Part shown: piece by piece, positions 9,238 through 16,807 of the stretch | Numbering within the stretch: position 1 is the stretch's first letter | Layout: every line of letters starts with the position of its first letter | Assembly (NCBI RefSeq): GCF_041431415.1 | Contig: NZ_CP107845.1 | Span: 5,270,001 to 5,334,000, forward strand | Source: Streptomyces sp. NBC_00513 | GTDB taxonomy: Bacteria > Actinomycetota > Actinomycetes > Streptomycetales > Streptomycetaceae | DNA: 64,000 nucleotides | Direction of reading: 5' to 3' | Made by a program: the position numbers and the translations under genes | Notes under the pieces: model-generated | Seen by the model: only the letters and a program-made list of their open reading frames with translations | The model's database searches: none | What the model was told of the DNA's origin: nothing

Positions 9238-10446
9238 ATGTCCGGAACGAACAACACCACTTCGGTGATCGTCGCTGGGGCCCGCACGCCCATGGGGCGT
9301 CTGCTGGGCTCGCTGAAGTCCTTCTCGGGTGCCGACCTCGGCGGCTTCGCGATCAAGTCCGCGCTGGAGCGGGCCGGGATCTCCGGCGACCAGGTCCAGT
9401 ACGTGATCATGGGCCAGGTGCTCCAGGCCGGCGCGGGCCAGATTCCCGCCCGACAGGCCGCCGTCAAGGGCGGGATCCCCATGAACGTCCCCGCGCTCAC
9501 CATCAACAAGGTGTGCCTGTCCGGCCTCGACGCCATCGCGCTCGCGGACCAGCTCATCCGCGCCGGGGAGTTCGACATCGTGGTCGCGGGCGGCCAGGAG
9601 TCCATGACCAACGCCCCGCACCTGCTGCCGAAGTCCCGCGAGGGCTTCAAGTACGGCGCCATCGAGATGCTCGACGCGATGGCCTACGACGGCCTCACCG
9701 ACGCCTTCGAGAACATCGCGATGGGCGAGTCCACCGAGAAGCACAACACCCGCCTGGGCATCGAGCGCGCCCCACAGGACGCGTTCGCCGCCTCCTCGCA
9801 CCAGCGGGCCGCCGCCGCGCAGAAGAACGGCGTCTTCGAGGCCGAGATCACCCCGGTCGAGATCCCGCAGCGCAAGGGCGACCCGGTGGTCTTCTCGCAG
9901 GACGAGGGCATTCGCGCCGAGACCACGGTCGAGTCCCTCGGCAAGCTGCGCCCCGCCTTCGCCAAGGACGGCACCATCACCGCCGGCACCTCCTCGCAGA
10001 TCAGCGACGGCGCCGCCGCCGTGGTCGTGATGAGCAAGGCCAAGGCGGAGGAGCTCGGCCTGGAGTGGATCGCCGAGATCGGCGCGCACGGCAACGTGGC
10101 GGGACCCGACAACTCGCTCCAGTCGCAGCCGTCGAACGCCATCCTGCACGCCCTGAAGAAGGAGGGGCTGGAGGTCTCCGACCTGGACCTCATCGAGATC
10201 AACGAGGCCTTCGCGGCGGTCGCCGTGCAGTCAATGAAGGACCTCGGCGTGACCCCGGAAAAGGTGAACGTCAACGGCGGCGCCATCGCCCTGGGGCACC
10301 CGATCGGCATGTCCGGCGCCCGGGTCGTGCTGCACCTGGCCCTGGAGCTGGCCCGGCGCGGCGGCGGTGTCGGCGCGGCGGCCCTGTGTGGCGGCGGCGG
10401 CCAGGGCGATGCCCTGATCGTGCGCGTGCCCGGCGCGAAGGCGTAG
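9238..10446 (+). CDS. Acetyl-CoA C-acetyltransferase (thiolase)
   Basis: A 402-residue cytoplasmic thiolase that condenses or cleaves acetyl-CoA/acetoacetyl-CoA. The start at [20 protein letters not shown] is favoured by the AAAGGGGA ribosome site just upstream; the same frame extends further 5' without support. The nucleophile is Cys in [15 protein letters not shown], the general-base His lies in [11 protein letters not shown], and the second catalytic Cys in [11 protein letters not shown]. meaB follows 11 bases downstream, so they are probably cotranscribed. This pairs acetoacetyl-CoA handling with mutase maintenance. Chain-length preference cannot be told here. Confidence 0.92.
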   Translation: MSGTNNTTSVIVAGARTPMGRLLGSLKSFSGADLGGFAIKSALERAGISGDQVQYVIMGQVLQAGAGQIPARQAAVKGGIPMNVPALTINKVCLSGLDAIALADQLIRAGEFDIVVAGGQESMTNAPHLLPKSREGFKYGAIEMLDAMAYDGLTDAFENIAMGESTEKHNTRLGIERAPQDAFAASSHQRAAAAQKNGVFEAEITPVEIPQRKGDPVVFSQDEGIRAETTVESLGKLRPAFAKDGTITAGTSSQISDGAAAVVVMSKAKAEELGLEWIAEIGAHGNVAGPDNSLQSQPSNAILHALKKEGLEVSDLDLIEINEAFAAVAVQSMKDLGVTPEKVNVNGGAIALGHPIGMSGARVVLHLALELARRGGGVGAAALCGGGGQGDALIVRVPGAKA

Positions 10447-10457
10447 GTGTCACGAGG

Positions 10458-11438
10458 ATGACGACGGTGGACGTCCCCACACTGGTGGCCCAGGCCCGAG
10501 AAGGCCGACCCCGGGCCGTGGCCCGGCTGATCTCACTGGTCGAGGGGGCGTCCCCGCACCTGCGCGAGGTGATGGCCGCCCTGGCCCCGCTCACCGGCGG
10601 GGCGTACGTGGTGGGGCTCACCGGCTCCCCGGGCGTGGGCAAGTCCACGTCCACCTCGGCGCTCGTCTCGGCGTACCGCAAGGCCGGCAAGCGGGTCGGC
10701 GTGCTCGCCGTGGACCCGTCCTCGCCCTTCAGCGGGGGCGCGCTGCTCGGCGACCGGGTGCGCATGTCGGACCACGCCTCCGACCCGGGGGTCTACATCC
10801 GCTCCATGGCCACCCGCGGCCACCTGGGCGGGCTCGCCTGGGCGGCGCCGCAGGCGATCCGCGTGCTGGACGCGGCCGGGTGCGAGGTGATTCTGGTCGA
10901 GACGGTCGGGGTCGGGCAGTCGGAGGTGGAGATCGCCTCGCAGGCAGACACCTCGGTGGTGCTGCTGGCGCCCGGGATGGGTGACGGGATCCAGGCCGCG
11001 AAGGCGGGCATCCTGGAGATCGGCGACGTGTACGTGGTCAACAAGGCCGACCGGGACGGCGCGGACGCGACCGCCCGGGAGCTGAACCACATGCTCAGCC
11101 TGGGGGAGTCCCGGGGCAAGGGCGACTGGCGGCCGCCGATCGTCAAGACGGTCGCCGCGCGGGGTCAGGGCATCGACGAGTTGGTCGAGGCATTGGAGAA
11201 GCACCGGGCCTGGATGGACGAGCGCGGTGTGCTGGCCGAGCGTCGCACGGCCCGTGCCGCCCGTGAGGTGGAGACCATCGCCGTGACGGCCCTGCGTGCC
11301 CGAATGGCGGATCTGCGCGGGGACGCGCGCCTGGACGCGCTCGCGGCCCGGGTCGCCGTGGGGGAGCTGGACCCGTACGCGGCCTCGGACGCCCTGCTGG
11401 CGACGCTGACCGATGCGGACTCCCAGGGGCGAACCTAA
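10458..11438 (+). CDS. meaB: MeaB, GTPase chaperone of B12-dependent acyl-CoA mutase
   Basis: A G3E-family P-loop GTPase of about 326 residues that gates cofactor loading and protects methylmalonyl-CoA or isobutyryl-CoA mutase from inactivation. Visible motifs are Walker A GSPGVGKST, VDPSSPFSGGALLGDRVRM, the switch region ETVGVGQSEVE and the base-recognition motif NKAD. The ATG at 10458 touches a GAGG sequence, so the in-frame GTG at 10467 (VDVPTLVAQ), nine bases from that GAGG, may be the real start. It follows the thiolase gene after 11 bases. IcmA, a likely client, is encoded about 9 kb away. Confidence 0.93.
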   Translation: MTTVDVPTLVAQAREGRPRAVARLISLVEGASPHLREVMAALAPLTGGAYVVGLTGSPGVGKSTSTSALVSAYRKAGKRVGVLAVDPSSPFSGGALLGDRVRMSDHASDPGVYIRSMATRGHLGGLAWAAPQAIRVLDAAGCEVILVETVGVGQSEVEIASQADTSVVLLAPGMGDGIQAAKAGILEIGDVYVVNKADRDGADATARELNHMLSLGESRGKGDWRPPIVKTVAARGQGIDELVEALEKHRAWMDERGVLAERRTARAAREVETIAVTALRARMADLRGDARLDALAARVAVGELDPYAASDALLATLTDADSQGRT

Positions 11439-11490
11439 GCTGGCAATCGCCCGGAATGGCCCGAAGGATCCCCTGTAAGGGAGTGGTGTC

Positions 11491-11565
11491 ATGGCGAAGC
11501 GCGGAAACAAGAAGCGAGCCCGCAGGAAGAAGAAGGCGAACCACGGCAAGCGTCCCAACGCCTGA
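11491..11565 (+). CDS. Large ribosomal subunit protein bL37 (24 residues)
   Basis: The frame encodes 24 residues beginning MAKRGNKKRARRKKKANHGK and ending RPNA, with an AAGGGAG ribosome site 11 bases before the ATG. This is the COX24/AURKAIP1-type peptide that cryo-EM identified in mycobacterial ribosomes as bL37 (established knowledge for the family). It is extremely basic and lies between meaB and a strong hairpin, so it is either the last gene of that operon or transcribed alone. Genes this short are often missed by gene callers. Confidence 0.88.
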   Translation: MAKRGNKKRARRKKKANHGKRPNA

Positions 11566-11584
11566 CCGCGCACAACACGAAGAG

Positions 11585-11612
11585 GGCCGCGCCCCCGAGC
11601 CGGGGCGCGGCC
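11585..11612. terminator. Terminator between bL37 and PepSY genes
   Basis: An 11-bp perfect stem, GGCCGCGCCCC with GGGGCGCGGCC, around a 6-base loop, followed by TT. It sits 20 bases after the bL37 stop and 29 bases from the stop of the convergent PepSY gene, so it could serve both. Confidence 0.75.
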
Positions 11613-11640
11613 TTCGTCGCGTCGGTGCGAAAGCGACGAC

Positions 11641-12204
11641 CTAGTTGTTGTCGTCGTTGTCGTCGTTCGAGTCCGACGAGGACGCGGTGGCCTTCCCCGA
11701 CGTGGGGTCGACGTGGACGTGCTTGGTCTTGCCGTCGCTCGACTTGACCTCGATGTCCCAGTAGGTGCTGCCGTTGTCGTCGTCGTCATCCCAGTCGACG
11801 GACCAGACCTTGGCACCCTTGTTGGCGGCGAGGGCCGCCGCCATCGCCTTCTTGGCGTTGACCTTGGCGGCGATCAGGGGTGCGTACTGGGCGGCGTTGT
11901 CGTTGTCCGTGTCGCGGGTGGTGGCCTTGCCGGCGCTGTCGACCTCGACCTCGGTGTTCTTGCCGTTCTTGGCGACCACGTTGACGTGCCAGACGGTGCC
12001 GTCCTTGTCGAGGGACTCGACGACACCCGGGTGGTGCTTGAGGGCCGCGTCGCTCGCGCTCTCTGCGGTCACGTCGGCGCGGGCGGCGGTGGCCGTGGTC
12101 GTGGTCCCGGCCGTGGCGCCGGTGGCGGCGACGGCCGCCGCGGTCGGGCCGCCGACCGTGAGGACGGCGGCCGCGGCCGCGGAGATGATCACGTTGCGCT
12201 TCAT
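11641..12204 (-). CDS. Secreted PepSY-domain protein
   Basis: A 187-residue exported protein with a Sec signal peptide (MKRNVIISAAAAAVLTVGG, hydrophobic to about residue 30). Two PepSY-like modules follow: about 55-95 (AALKHHPGVVESLDKDGTVW then EVEVDSAGKAT) and about 112-170 (AAALAANKGAKVWSVDWDDD then VHVDPTSGKAT). The tail is a run of Ser, Asp and Asn. PepSY domains usually bind or inhibit peptidases or sense envelope state. A GAGGAGG ribosome site precedes the ATG. A MarR gene lies upstream on the same strand, 112 bases away. Specific role unknown. Confidence 0.85.
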   Translation of the reverse strand: MKRNVIISAAAAAVLTVGGPTAAAVAATGATAGTTTTATAARADVTAESASDAALKHHPGVVESLDKDGTVWHVNVVAKNGKNTEVEVDSAGKATTRDTDNDNAAQYAPLIAAKVNAKKAMAAALAANKGAKVWSVDWDDDDDNGSTYWDIEVKSSDGKTKHVHVDPTSGKATASSSDSNDDNDDNN

Positions 12205-12316
12205 GGGCAGTACCTCCTCGGGCCGGCCCGGGCGCCTACGGTTGCTCGGCGGGCGGACCGGCGGGCGATATCGACCATTCTGCGATCGATCGCCGGATCC
12301 GGCGCGGGGAGGGGCG

Positions 12317-12802
12317 TCAGCCCTTGCCGCGGTTGTCCCGCAGGTGCTCCGCCACGGGGCGCAGGGACTCGCGCAGGGCGGCCAGGGCGGCCGGCGGCAG
12401 CAGGTCGATGAAGTGCTGGCGCACGGAAGCCACGTGGTGCGGGGCGACCTTGCGCATGGTCTCCATGCCCTCGTCCGTGAGGACCGCGAAGAGGCCGCGG
12501 CGGTCGGACTCGCAGTTCACCCGGCGGACCAGCCCGGCCGCCTCCATTCGGGTGATCTGGTGGGAGAGCCGGCTCTTGGACTGCAGGGTCGCCGTCGCGA
12601 GGTCGCTCATCCGCATCCGGTGACCCTCCGACTCCGAGAGGTTCACGAGGATCTCGTAGTCGTTGTTGGTGAGGCCGAAGGGCTGGAGATCCTTTTCCAG
12701 CTGGTGCATGAGCAGCCTGCTGACGTCCAGGTGGGTGCGCCAGGCGCACTGTTCGGCGTCGGTCAGCCAGCGCGTGGCCGTCTCGGTCTCCATGGTCTCC
12801 AT
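12317..12802 (-). CDS. MarR-family transcriptional regulator
   Basis: A 161-residue winged-helix regulator. The core runs from VSRLLMHQLEKDLQPFGLTN through the recognition region MSDLATATLQSKSRLSHQI and the wing VNCESDRRGLFAVLTDEG. Such proteins are dimeric repressors or activators that respond to phenolic or other small ligands. The frame starts with METMETE, so ATG 12802 or 12793 may be used. An imperfect TTG...CAA dyad lies 21 bases upstream and may be an autoregulatory site. Target genes are not evident; the PepSY gene downstream is the nearest candidate. Confidence 0.85.
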   Translation of the reverse strand: METMETETATRWLTDAEQCAWRTHLDVSRLLMHQLEKDLQPFGLTNNDYEILVNLSESEGHRMRMSDLATATLQSKSRLSHQITRMEAAGLVRRVNCESDRRGLFAVLTDEGMETMRKVAPHHVASVRQHFIDLLPPAALAALRESLRPVAEHLRDNRGKG

Positions 12803-12823
12803 GACTGAACTCTACCTAAAAAG

Positions 12824-12838
12824 TTGAATTGCGTACAA
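12824..12838. promoter_or_regulatory. Candidate MarR autoregulatory site
   Basis: TTGAATTGCGTACAA is an imperfect 15-bp dyad with TTG/CAA ends, in an A/T-rich island unlike its surroundings, just upstream of the MarR start. MarR proteins commonly bind such dyads over their own promoter. A -35-like TTGTAC overlaps it on the minus strand. Confidence 0.35.
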
Positions 12839-12863
12839 AAATAGGACGATCACAGATGCGAGA

Positions 12864-13682
12864 TCACAGGCCGAAGCGCCGCTGTAGATCACCCAGCTGT
12901 CCGGGCATCCGCGGCACGCCGATCTGACCGAGCGGCCCCTGACCGGCCCCGGGAACGCCCTGCGCGTTGCCCGTCGCCGCGCCGGCGCCGACCGCGCCGA
13001 CCGCCTGCTCCGCCATCAGCATCTCCGACGACTGGAGCAGCACCGTGCCCGCCCCCACGAACTCGAACTGGTGCTCCTCGCCCGAGGAGCCGCCGATGCC
13101 CGTCAGCGAACGCAGGCCGCCGATCACGCCCGACATGTAGCCGTGGTCGTAGTGGTGGCAGGGAGAGGGGCAGTCCGCCCAGCCCACCAGTGCCTGCGGG
13201 TCCACGCGCAGGGGAGGCTCCATGAACACGACCGGTCCGTTGGACGCGGCCACGAACTTCCCGGTGCCGATCAGCGTCAGGAACCCCGGCACGATCGACT
13301 GCTTCAGCGCCAGCGTCGGCTGGTACGCCAGCAGGTTGCCCGACCGGATCGTCAGGTTGCCCTTGTCCAGGTCGTACGAGTTCACGTCGAAGGCCCGGTC
13401 GGCCAGCAGCATCTTGCCCTGCCCCTCGGCCACCACCCAGTCGGCGGCGTGCAGGGGCGAGTGGAAACTCGTGCGCAGCAGCCGGTCGAAGCGGCCGTTG
13501 CCGATGCCGTTGAACTCGATGCTCCCGTAGTACGAGATCATCTTGCCCTTCTGCAGGAACCACTGGCTCCCCTTGAGCTCCACGCAGAAGGTGTACGCGT
13601 TGACGTTGTCGTCGGAGGGCAGCGTGTACGGGTCGAAGACCGTCGGACCTCCCGGTCCGCCGGGCACGGGGCCAAAGTTCAC
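12864..13682 (-). CDS. AIM24-family protein (copy 3 of a tandem triplet)
   Basis: A 272-residue protein of the AIM24/TIGR00266 beta-sandwich family, whose eukaryotic member is a mitochondrial inner-membrane protein; the bacterial function is undefined. Family marks are visible in KGKMISYYGSIEF, LLADRAFDVNSYDL, VFMEPPLRVDPQALVGWADC and GEEHQFEFVGAGTVLLQS. Unlike its two neighbours it has a C-terminal Gly/Ala/Gln/Pro-rich tail of about 50 residues ending GVPRMPGQLGDLQRRFGL. It overlaps the preceding gene by four bases, so the three are one operon read leftward. Confidence 0.85.
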   Translation of the reverse strand: MNFGPVPGGPGGPTVFDPYTLPSDDNVNAYTFCVELKGSQWFLQKGKMISYYGSIEFNGIGNGRFDRLLRTSFHSPLHAADWVVAEGQGKMLLADRAFDVNSYDLDKGNLTIRSGNLLAYQPTLALKQSIVPGFLTLIGTGKFVAASNGPVVFMEPPLRVDPQALVGWADCPSPCHHYDHGYMSGVIGGLRSLTGIGGSSGEEHQFEFVGAGTVLLQSSEMLMAEQAVGAVGAGAATGNAQGVPGAGQGPLGQIGVPRMPGQLGDLQRRFGL

Positions 13683-14329
13683 AGCTTCTCCTCCGAGGCC
13701 TGTACGTACACCGCGCCCTGGCCCGACAGCTCCAACTGGAACGCCTCGCCCGAGCCGCGCCCCACCATGTCGCGCCAGCCGAGCGCCGTGGAGAGCTTGT
13801 TCCTGACGTCCCCGTGGTGGGCCACGTACGCCTGCGGGTCGACGTGCACCGGCCGGTTCGGGGTGATGGGCAGTTCGACGACCCCGCCGTGGGCCATCAC
13901 GGCGACGGAGCCGTGCCCCTTGAGGGTGGTGGTGAACAGGCCCTGGCCGGAGACCTGGCCGCGGACCATGCCCATGACGCCGCCCTGCGAGCCCATGAAC
14001 ATCGTGCCCTGCTGGAGGGTGCCGTCGAAGGCGAGCAACCGGTCCGCCTCCACGTACAGGGTCTCGCCCGACAGGTTGATCACCTGGATGTGGTGGCCGC
14101 CGTGGCCGAACATCACGGTGCCACTGCCCTCGACCGACATCAGCGGCGTCTGTTCGTTCGCCACCCGGCGGCCGATCATGCCCATGACCCCGCCCTGACC
14201 ACCGGTCAGGCTCGGGGTGAAGGAGACCTCGCCCCGGTAGGCGAGCATCGCGCCGCGCTGGCTGTACATCTTCTGCCCGGGGACGACCTGCGCCTCGACC
14301 ATCTTGGAGTTGATCTCGCGGAACGGCAT
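13679..14329 (-). CDS. AIM24-family protein (copy 2)
   Basis: A 216-residue AIM24 paralogue starting MPFREINSKMVEAQVVPGQK; the much longer open frame upstream is antisense to another gene and rejected. Internal repeats such as GGVMGMIGRRV and GGVMGMVRGQV show the two-fold pseudo-symmetry of the fold. Other family marks are LYVEADRLLAFDGTLQQGT and VHVDPQAYVAHHGDV. Its ATG shares one base with the stop of copy 1 (TGATG), and its stop overlaps copy 3 by four bases, so translation is coupled through the triplet. Role unknown; family work suggests membrane- or envelope-associated assemblies, which is inference. Confidence 0.85.
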   Translation of the reverse strand: MPFREINSKMVEAQVVPGQKMYSQRGAMLAYRGEVSFTPSLTGGQGGVMGMIGRRVANEQTPLMSVEGSGTVMFGHGGHHIQVINLSGETLYVEADRLLAFDGTLQQGTMFMGSQGGVMGMVRGQVSGQGLFTTTLKGHGSVAVMAHGGVVELPITPNRPVHVDPQAYVAHHGDVRNKLSTALGWRDMVGRGSGEAFQLELSGQGAVYVQASEEKL

Positions 14330-14967
14330 CAGACGTCGCCCCCGATGGTGTTGCGCTCGCTGGGCTGCACGTAGACCAGGCCCTCGCCCTCGAAGCGGAT
14401 CTGGAACGCCTCGCCCGAGCCCTCGCCGATCAGCGTGCGGAAGTTCACGCCCGACTGGAAGGACTGCCGCAGGTCCCCCGTGTGCGCGACGTACGCGCCC
14501 GGATCGACCGACAGCGGGTACTGGGCGCTGACGCGCAACACCACCGCCGGACCGTCCGACATGATCGCGGCCTGGCCGGAGCCCTCCACGGTCGTGGTGA
14601 ACAGGCCGTTGCCCGTCGTCGCCCCGCGCAGGCCGGTGAAGGTCGTGCCGGTGCGCAGGCCGGCGTCGGTGCACAGCAGGTTGCCGGCCTCCACGTGCAG
14701 CTTCTCGCCGCGCAGGCTGACCAGATTGATCTCGCTCGCGCGGTCGGCGAAGAAGCAGGTGCCCTGCCCCTGGACCTCCATCACCGTCATCTGTTCGCCG
14801 GTCAGCCGGCGGGTCACCATCCCGCGGAGACCTTCGCCACCGCCGGACATCTTCTTGAAGGCCATCTGGCCGTCGTACGCGACCATGGAGCCGTTTTTCG
14901 CTTTGACGGCGTCCCCGGTCAGGTCGACGGCGAGCACCTTGCTGCCTTGGAGTCGGAACTGAGCCAC
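14329..14967 (-). CDS. AIM24-family protein (copy 1, promoter-proximal)
   Basis: A 212-residue AIM24 paralogue, first gene of the triplet. Marks are GSMVAYDGQMAFKKMSGGGE, LHVEAGNLLCTDAGLRTGT, LSVDPGAYVAHTGDLRQSF and GEAFQIRFEGEGLVYVQPSE. It lacks a signal peptide and membrane segments, so the products are probably cytoplasmic or peripheral. It is divergent from the DUF3817 gene at 15118, with 150 bases between them. Confidence 0.85.
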   Translation of the reverse strand: MAQFRLQGSKVLAVDLTGDAVKAKNGSMVAYDGQMAFKKMSGGGEGLRGMVTRRLTGEQMTVMEVQGQGTCFFADRASEINLVSLRGEKLHVEAGNLLCTDAGLRTGTTFTGLRGATTGNGLFTTTVEGSGQAAIMSDGPAVVLRVSAQYPLSVDPGAYVAHTGDLRQSFQSGVNFRTLIGEGSGEAFQIRFEGEGLVYVQPSERNTIGGDV

Positions 14968-15117
14968 GGGAAGACGTTATCCGCAGAGTGCGGGACCGAA
15001 CAGGGCTTCGTGGCCGATATCCGCCACACTCGGTCGTTCCGGGTACCCCGGTCAAGATCCCGCGGGGTGGCTGAGACACTGGGAAGGACCCCCGGCCTCC
15101 TCCCGCGAAGGTTCCAC

Positions 15118-15462
15118 GTGGACATCAAGACCGCTTCCGCCCTGCACCGGCTGCGCCTCATCTCCGTACCGGAGGCACTGTCGTTCCCGGCCCTGCTGAT
15201 CTTCGGCTCGCTGCTCAGCCGGGTCTCCGACATCGACTACCTGATGATGCCGTTGGGCATCCTGCACGGGATCCTCTTCGTCATTTACGCGGTCTTCCTG
15301 CTCGACGTCTGGAACAAGGCGAAGTGGCCGCTCAAGAAGGTGGCCCTGTTCTTCCTGCTGGCGCTGCTGCCGTTCGGCGGGCTGTACGGGGACCGGCTGC
15401 TCAAGCGCGACGAGGCCGACAGCGTCCTGGCCGCGCGGGCGCGCGAGGCGGCCCGCGCATGA
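15118..15462 (+). CDS. DUF3817 membrane protein
   Basis: A 114-residue protein with GTG start ([20 protein letters not shown]) and three hydrophobic segments, near residues 20-35, 43-62 and 70-92. The pattern [20 protein letters not shown] followed by [20 protein letters not shown] matches DUF3817, small inner-membrane proteins of unknown role. The next gene overlaps its stop by four bases. A second DUF3817 gene is at 19874-20203. Confidence 0.82.
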   Translation: MDIKTASALHRLRLISVPEALSFPALLIFGSLLSRVSDIDYLMMPLGILHGILFVIYAVFLLDVWNKAKWPLKKVALFFLLALLPFGGLYGDRLLKRDEADSVLAARAREAARA

Positions 15463-15755
15463 TCGTCGCGTTCTCCGTGACCCCGCTCGGGGTGGGCGAG
15501 GAGGTCGGCGAGTACGTCGCCGACGCGGTCCGTGTCGTACGGGAGTCCGGGCTGCCGAACCGCACCGACGCGATGTTCACCACGGTGGAAGGCGAGTGGG
15601 ATCAGGTGATGGACGTCGTGAAGCGCGCCGTCGCCGCCGTGGAGGCGCGGGCGCCCCGGGTCTCCTTCATCCTCAAGGCCGACATCCGTCCCGGAGTCTC
15701 GGACGGCATCACCTCGAAGGTGGACACGGTGGAACGCCACCTCGCGGAGGGCTGA
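15459..15755 (+). CDS. MTH1187/YqgV-family thiamine-binding-like protein
   Basis: A 98-residue protein of the UPF0045 (MTH1187) family, a ferredoxin-like fold forming tetramers; some members bind thiamine or its precursors. Visible marks are [19 protein letters not shown] near the start, [20 protein letters not shown] in the middle, and [13 protein letters not shown]. The ATG overlaps the stop of the DUF3817 gene (ATGA), giving a coupled pair. Its ligand here is not proven. Confidence 0.82.
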   Translation: MIVAFSVTPLGVGEEVGEYVADAVRVVRESGLPNRTDAMFTTVEGEWDQVMDVVKRAVAAVEARAPRVSFILKADIRPGVSDGITSKVDTVERHLAEG

Positions 15756-15798
15756 GCGGCCCCCTCACGGCCCGACCCGCTCGCACGGTGCGGACGTG

Positions 15799-16287
15799 TC
15801 ACACGGCGTGGACGTGCACGTCGGGCGGCTGAAGCACCGACAGGTACGCGGTGATGTCCTCCGGATCACTGGTGAAGATCACCGCACTGCCGTGCTTCGC
15901 GGCGGCCAGAGCCACGCAGGCGTCAACGGCGTCCGGCCGCTTCTTCGGGGGGAGTTCGGCCTCCCCGAGGGCGGTGCCGATTCTGCGCCAGTCCGTCAGG
16001 TCGAAGCCCATCGCGCAGGCGATGCACTCCGGACGGCCCGCCTTCGTCTCGCGCATCGGCGGGGCCGACGTTCTTGCCTGTGGCACGGAACAGTCCTTGA
16101 GCGTCGTGGCCAGCGCGTGTACCAGCGCCGGGTGGGGGCGCCACACCTGAGCCAGCACCGGCCCGAGGACAAGGGCCCGGTGCGGGGTCTCCTTCAGGGC
16201 TTCATGCAGGTGAACCGCCTTGGCCTTGCGGTCGGCAAGAGCGATGAGCATCCCGGTGTCGTAGACGGGGACCCTCCCCACGCTCAC
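15799..16287 (-). CDS. PIN-domain toxin (VapC-like ribonuclease)
   Basis: A 162-residue PIN-fold protein, the likely toxin of a type II toxin-antitoxin pair that would cleave RNA. Acidic residues fit the PIN active site: Asp10 in VYDTGMLIALAD, Asp119 and Asp122 in KRPDAVDACVALAAAKHG, and Asp141 in IFTSDPEDI. Where many VapC proteins have a second conserved Glu, this one has VLAQVWR (Gln47), so whether it is active should be tested. The start overlaps the antitoxin stop by four bases. Confidence 0.8.
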   Translation of the reverse strand: MSVGRVPVYDTGMLIALADRKAKAVHLHEALKETPHRALVLGPVLAQVWRPHPALVHALATTLKDCSVPQARTSAPPMRETKAGRPECIACAMGFDLTDWRRIGTALGEAELPPKKRPDAVDACVALAAAKHGSAVIFTSDPEDITAYLSVLQPPDVHVHAV

Positions 16288-16613
16288 GCGGCCTCTCCGG
16301 AACGCACACCGGGCCGATCCGCCCCGTGGACGAGATCGAGGGCCGCTTCGACCTCCCGCCGCTCCTGCTCCGTCAGCGCCCCGACGGCCGTGTCCTCCTG
16401 CGGCGCGCCCGCGCCCGCGGCCTCGGCTTCAGCCGCAGCGATCAAGGCGTCCACGCTCGCGAACTGCGCCTCTATGGTTTCGGTCTCCGCCATCTGCCGC
16501 GTCGCGGCGTGCACGAGATATGCGGAGACGTCCAAGCCGGCTCGCTCGGCATGCCGCCTGATGCGCTCGGCCTGCTCCTGCTCAAGGCTGATGCTGATCC
16601 TGGTCTTGGCCAC
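16284..16613 (-). CDS. Ribbon-helix-helix antitoxin
   Basis: A 109-residue protein with an N-terminal RHH DNA-binding domain (KTRISISLEQEQAERIRRHA then AGLDVSAYLVHAA) and an acidic C-terminal half that should wrap and inhibit the PIN toxin. The start is GTG 16613 with no ribosome site; a well-placed promoter puts transcription start at the start codon, so the mRNA is probably leaderless. A 16-bp palindrome overlaps that promoter. Its stop overlaps the toxin start. Confidence 0.82.
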   Translation of the reverse strand: MAKTRISISLEQEQAERIRRHAERAGLDVSAYLVHAATRQMAETETIEAQFASVDALIAAAEAEAAGAGAPQEDTAVGALTEQERREVEAALDLVHGADRPGVRSGEAA

Positions 16614-16619
16614 AGCCGT

Positions 16620-16648
16620 AGTGTATGACGCGTATTACGCCCTGCCAA
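16620..16648 (-). promoter_or_regulatory. Leaderless promoter with overlapping palindrome for the RHH-PIN operon
   Basis: On the minus strand, TTGGCA (16648-16643), a 17-base spacer and TACACT (16625-16620) form a near-consensus promoter, followed by six bases and then the GTG start codon. Transcription should begin at the start codon. The interrupted palindrome GTAnnACGCGTnnTAC at 16623-16638 covers the spacer and -10, where RHH antitoxins typically bind to autorepress. Confidence 0.7.
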
Positions 16649-16807
16649 GCCTGGCTCTCTCGTGGTGTCCGGGCGGGAACGGCCGCCATCGGCCCGGCCG
16701 CGCGTGCCCCGCCGGGGCCGGCGCGGTCACGCGGACGGTTCCCGCGCCGAGGGAAGGTCGAGGGAAGGGGGCCGGTCCGCGACGCCGTGCGCGACCGCGC
16801 GACCCCG

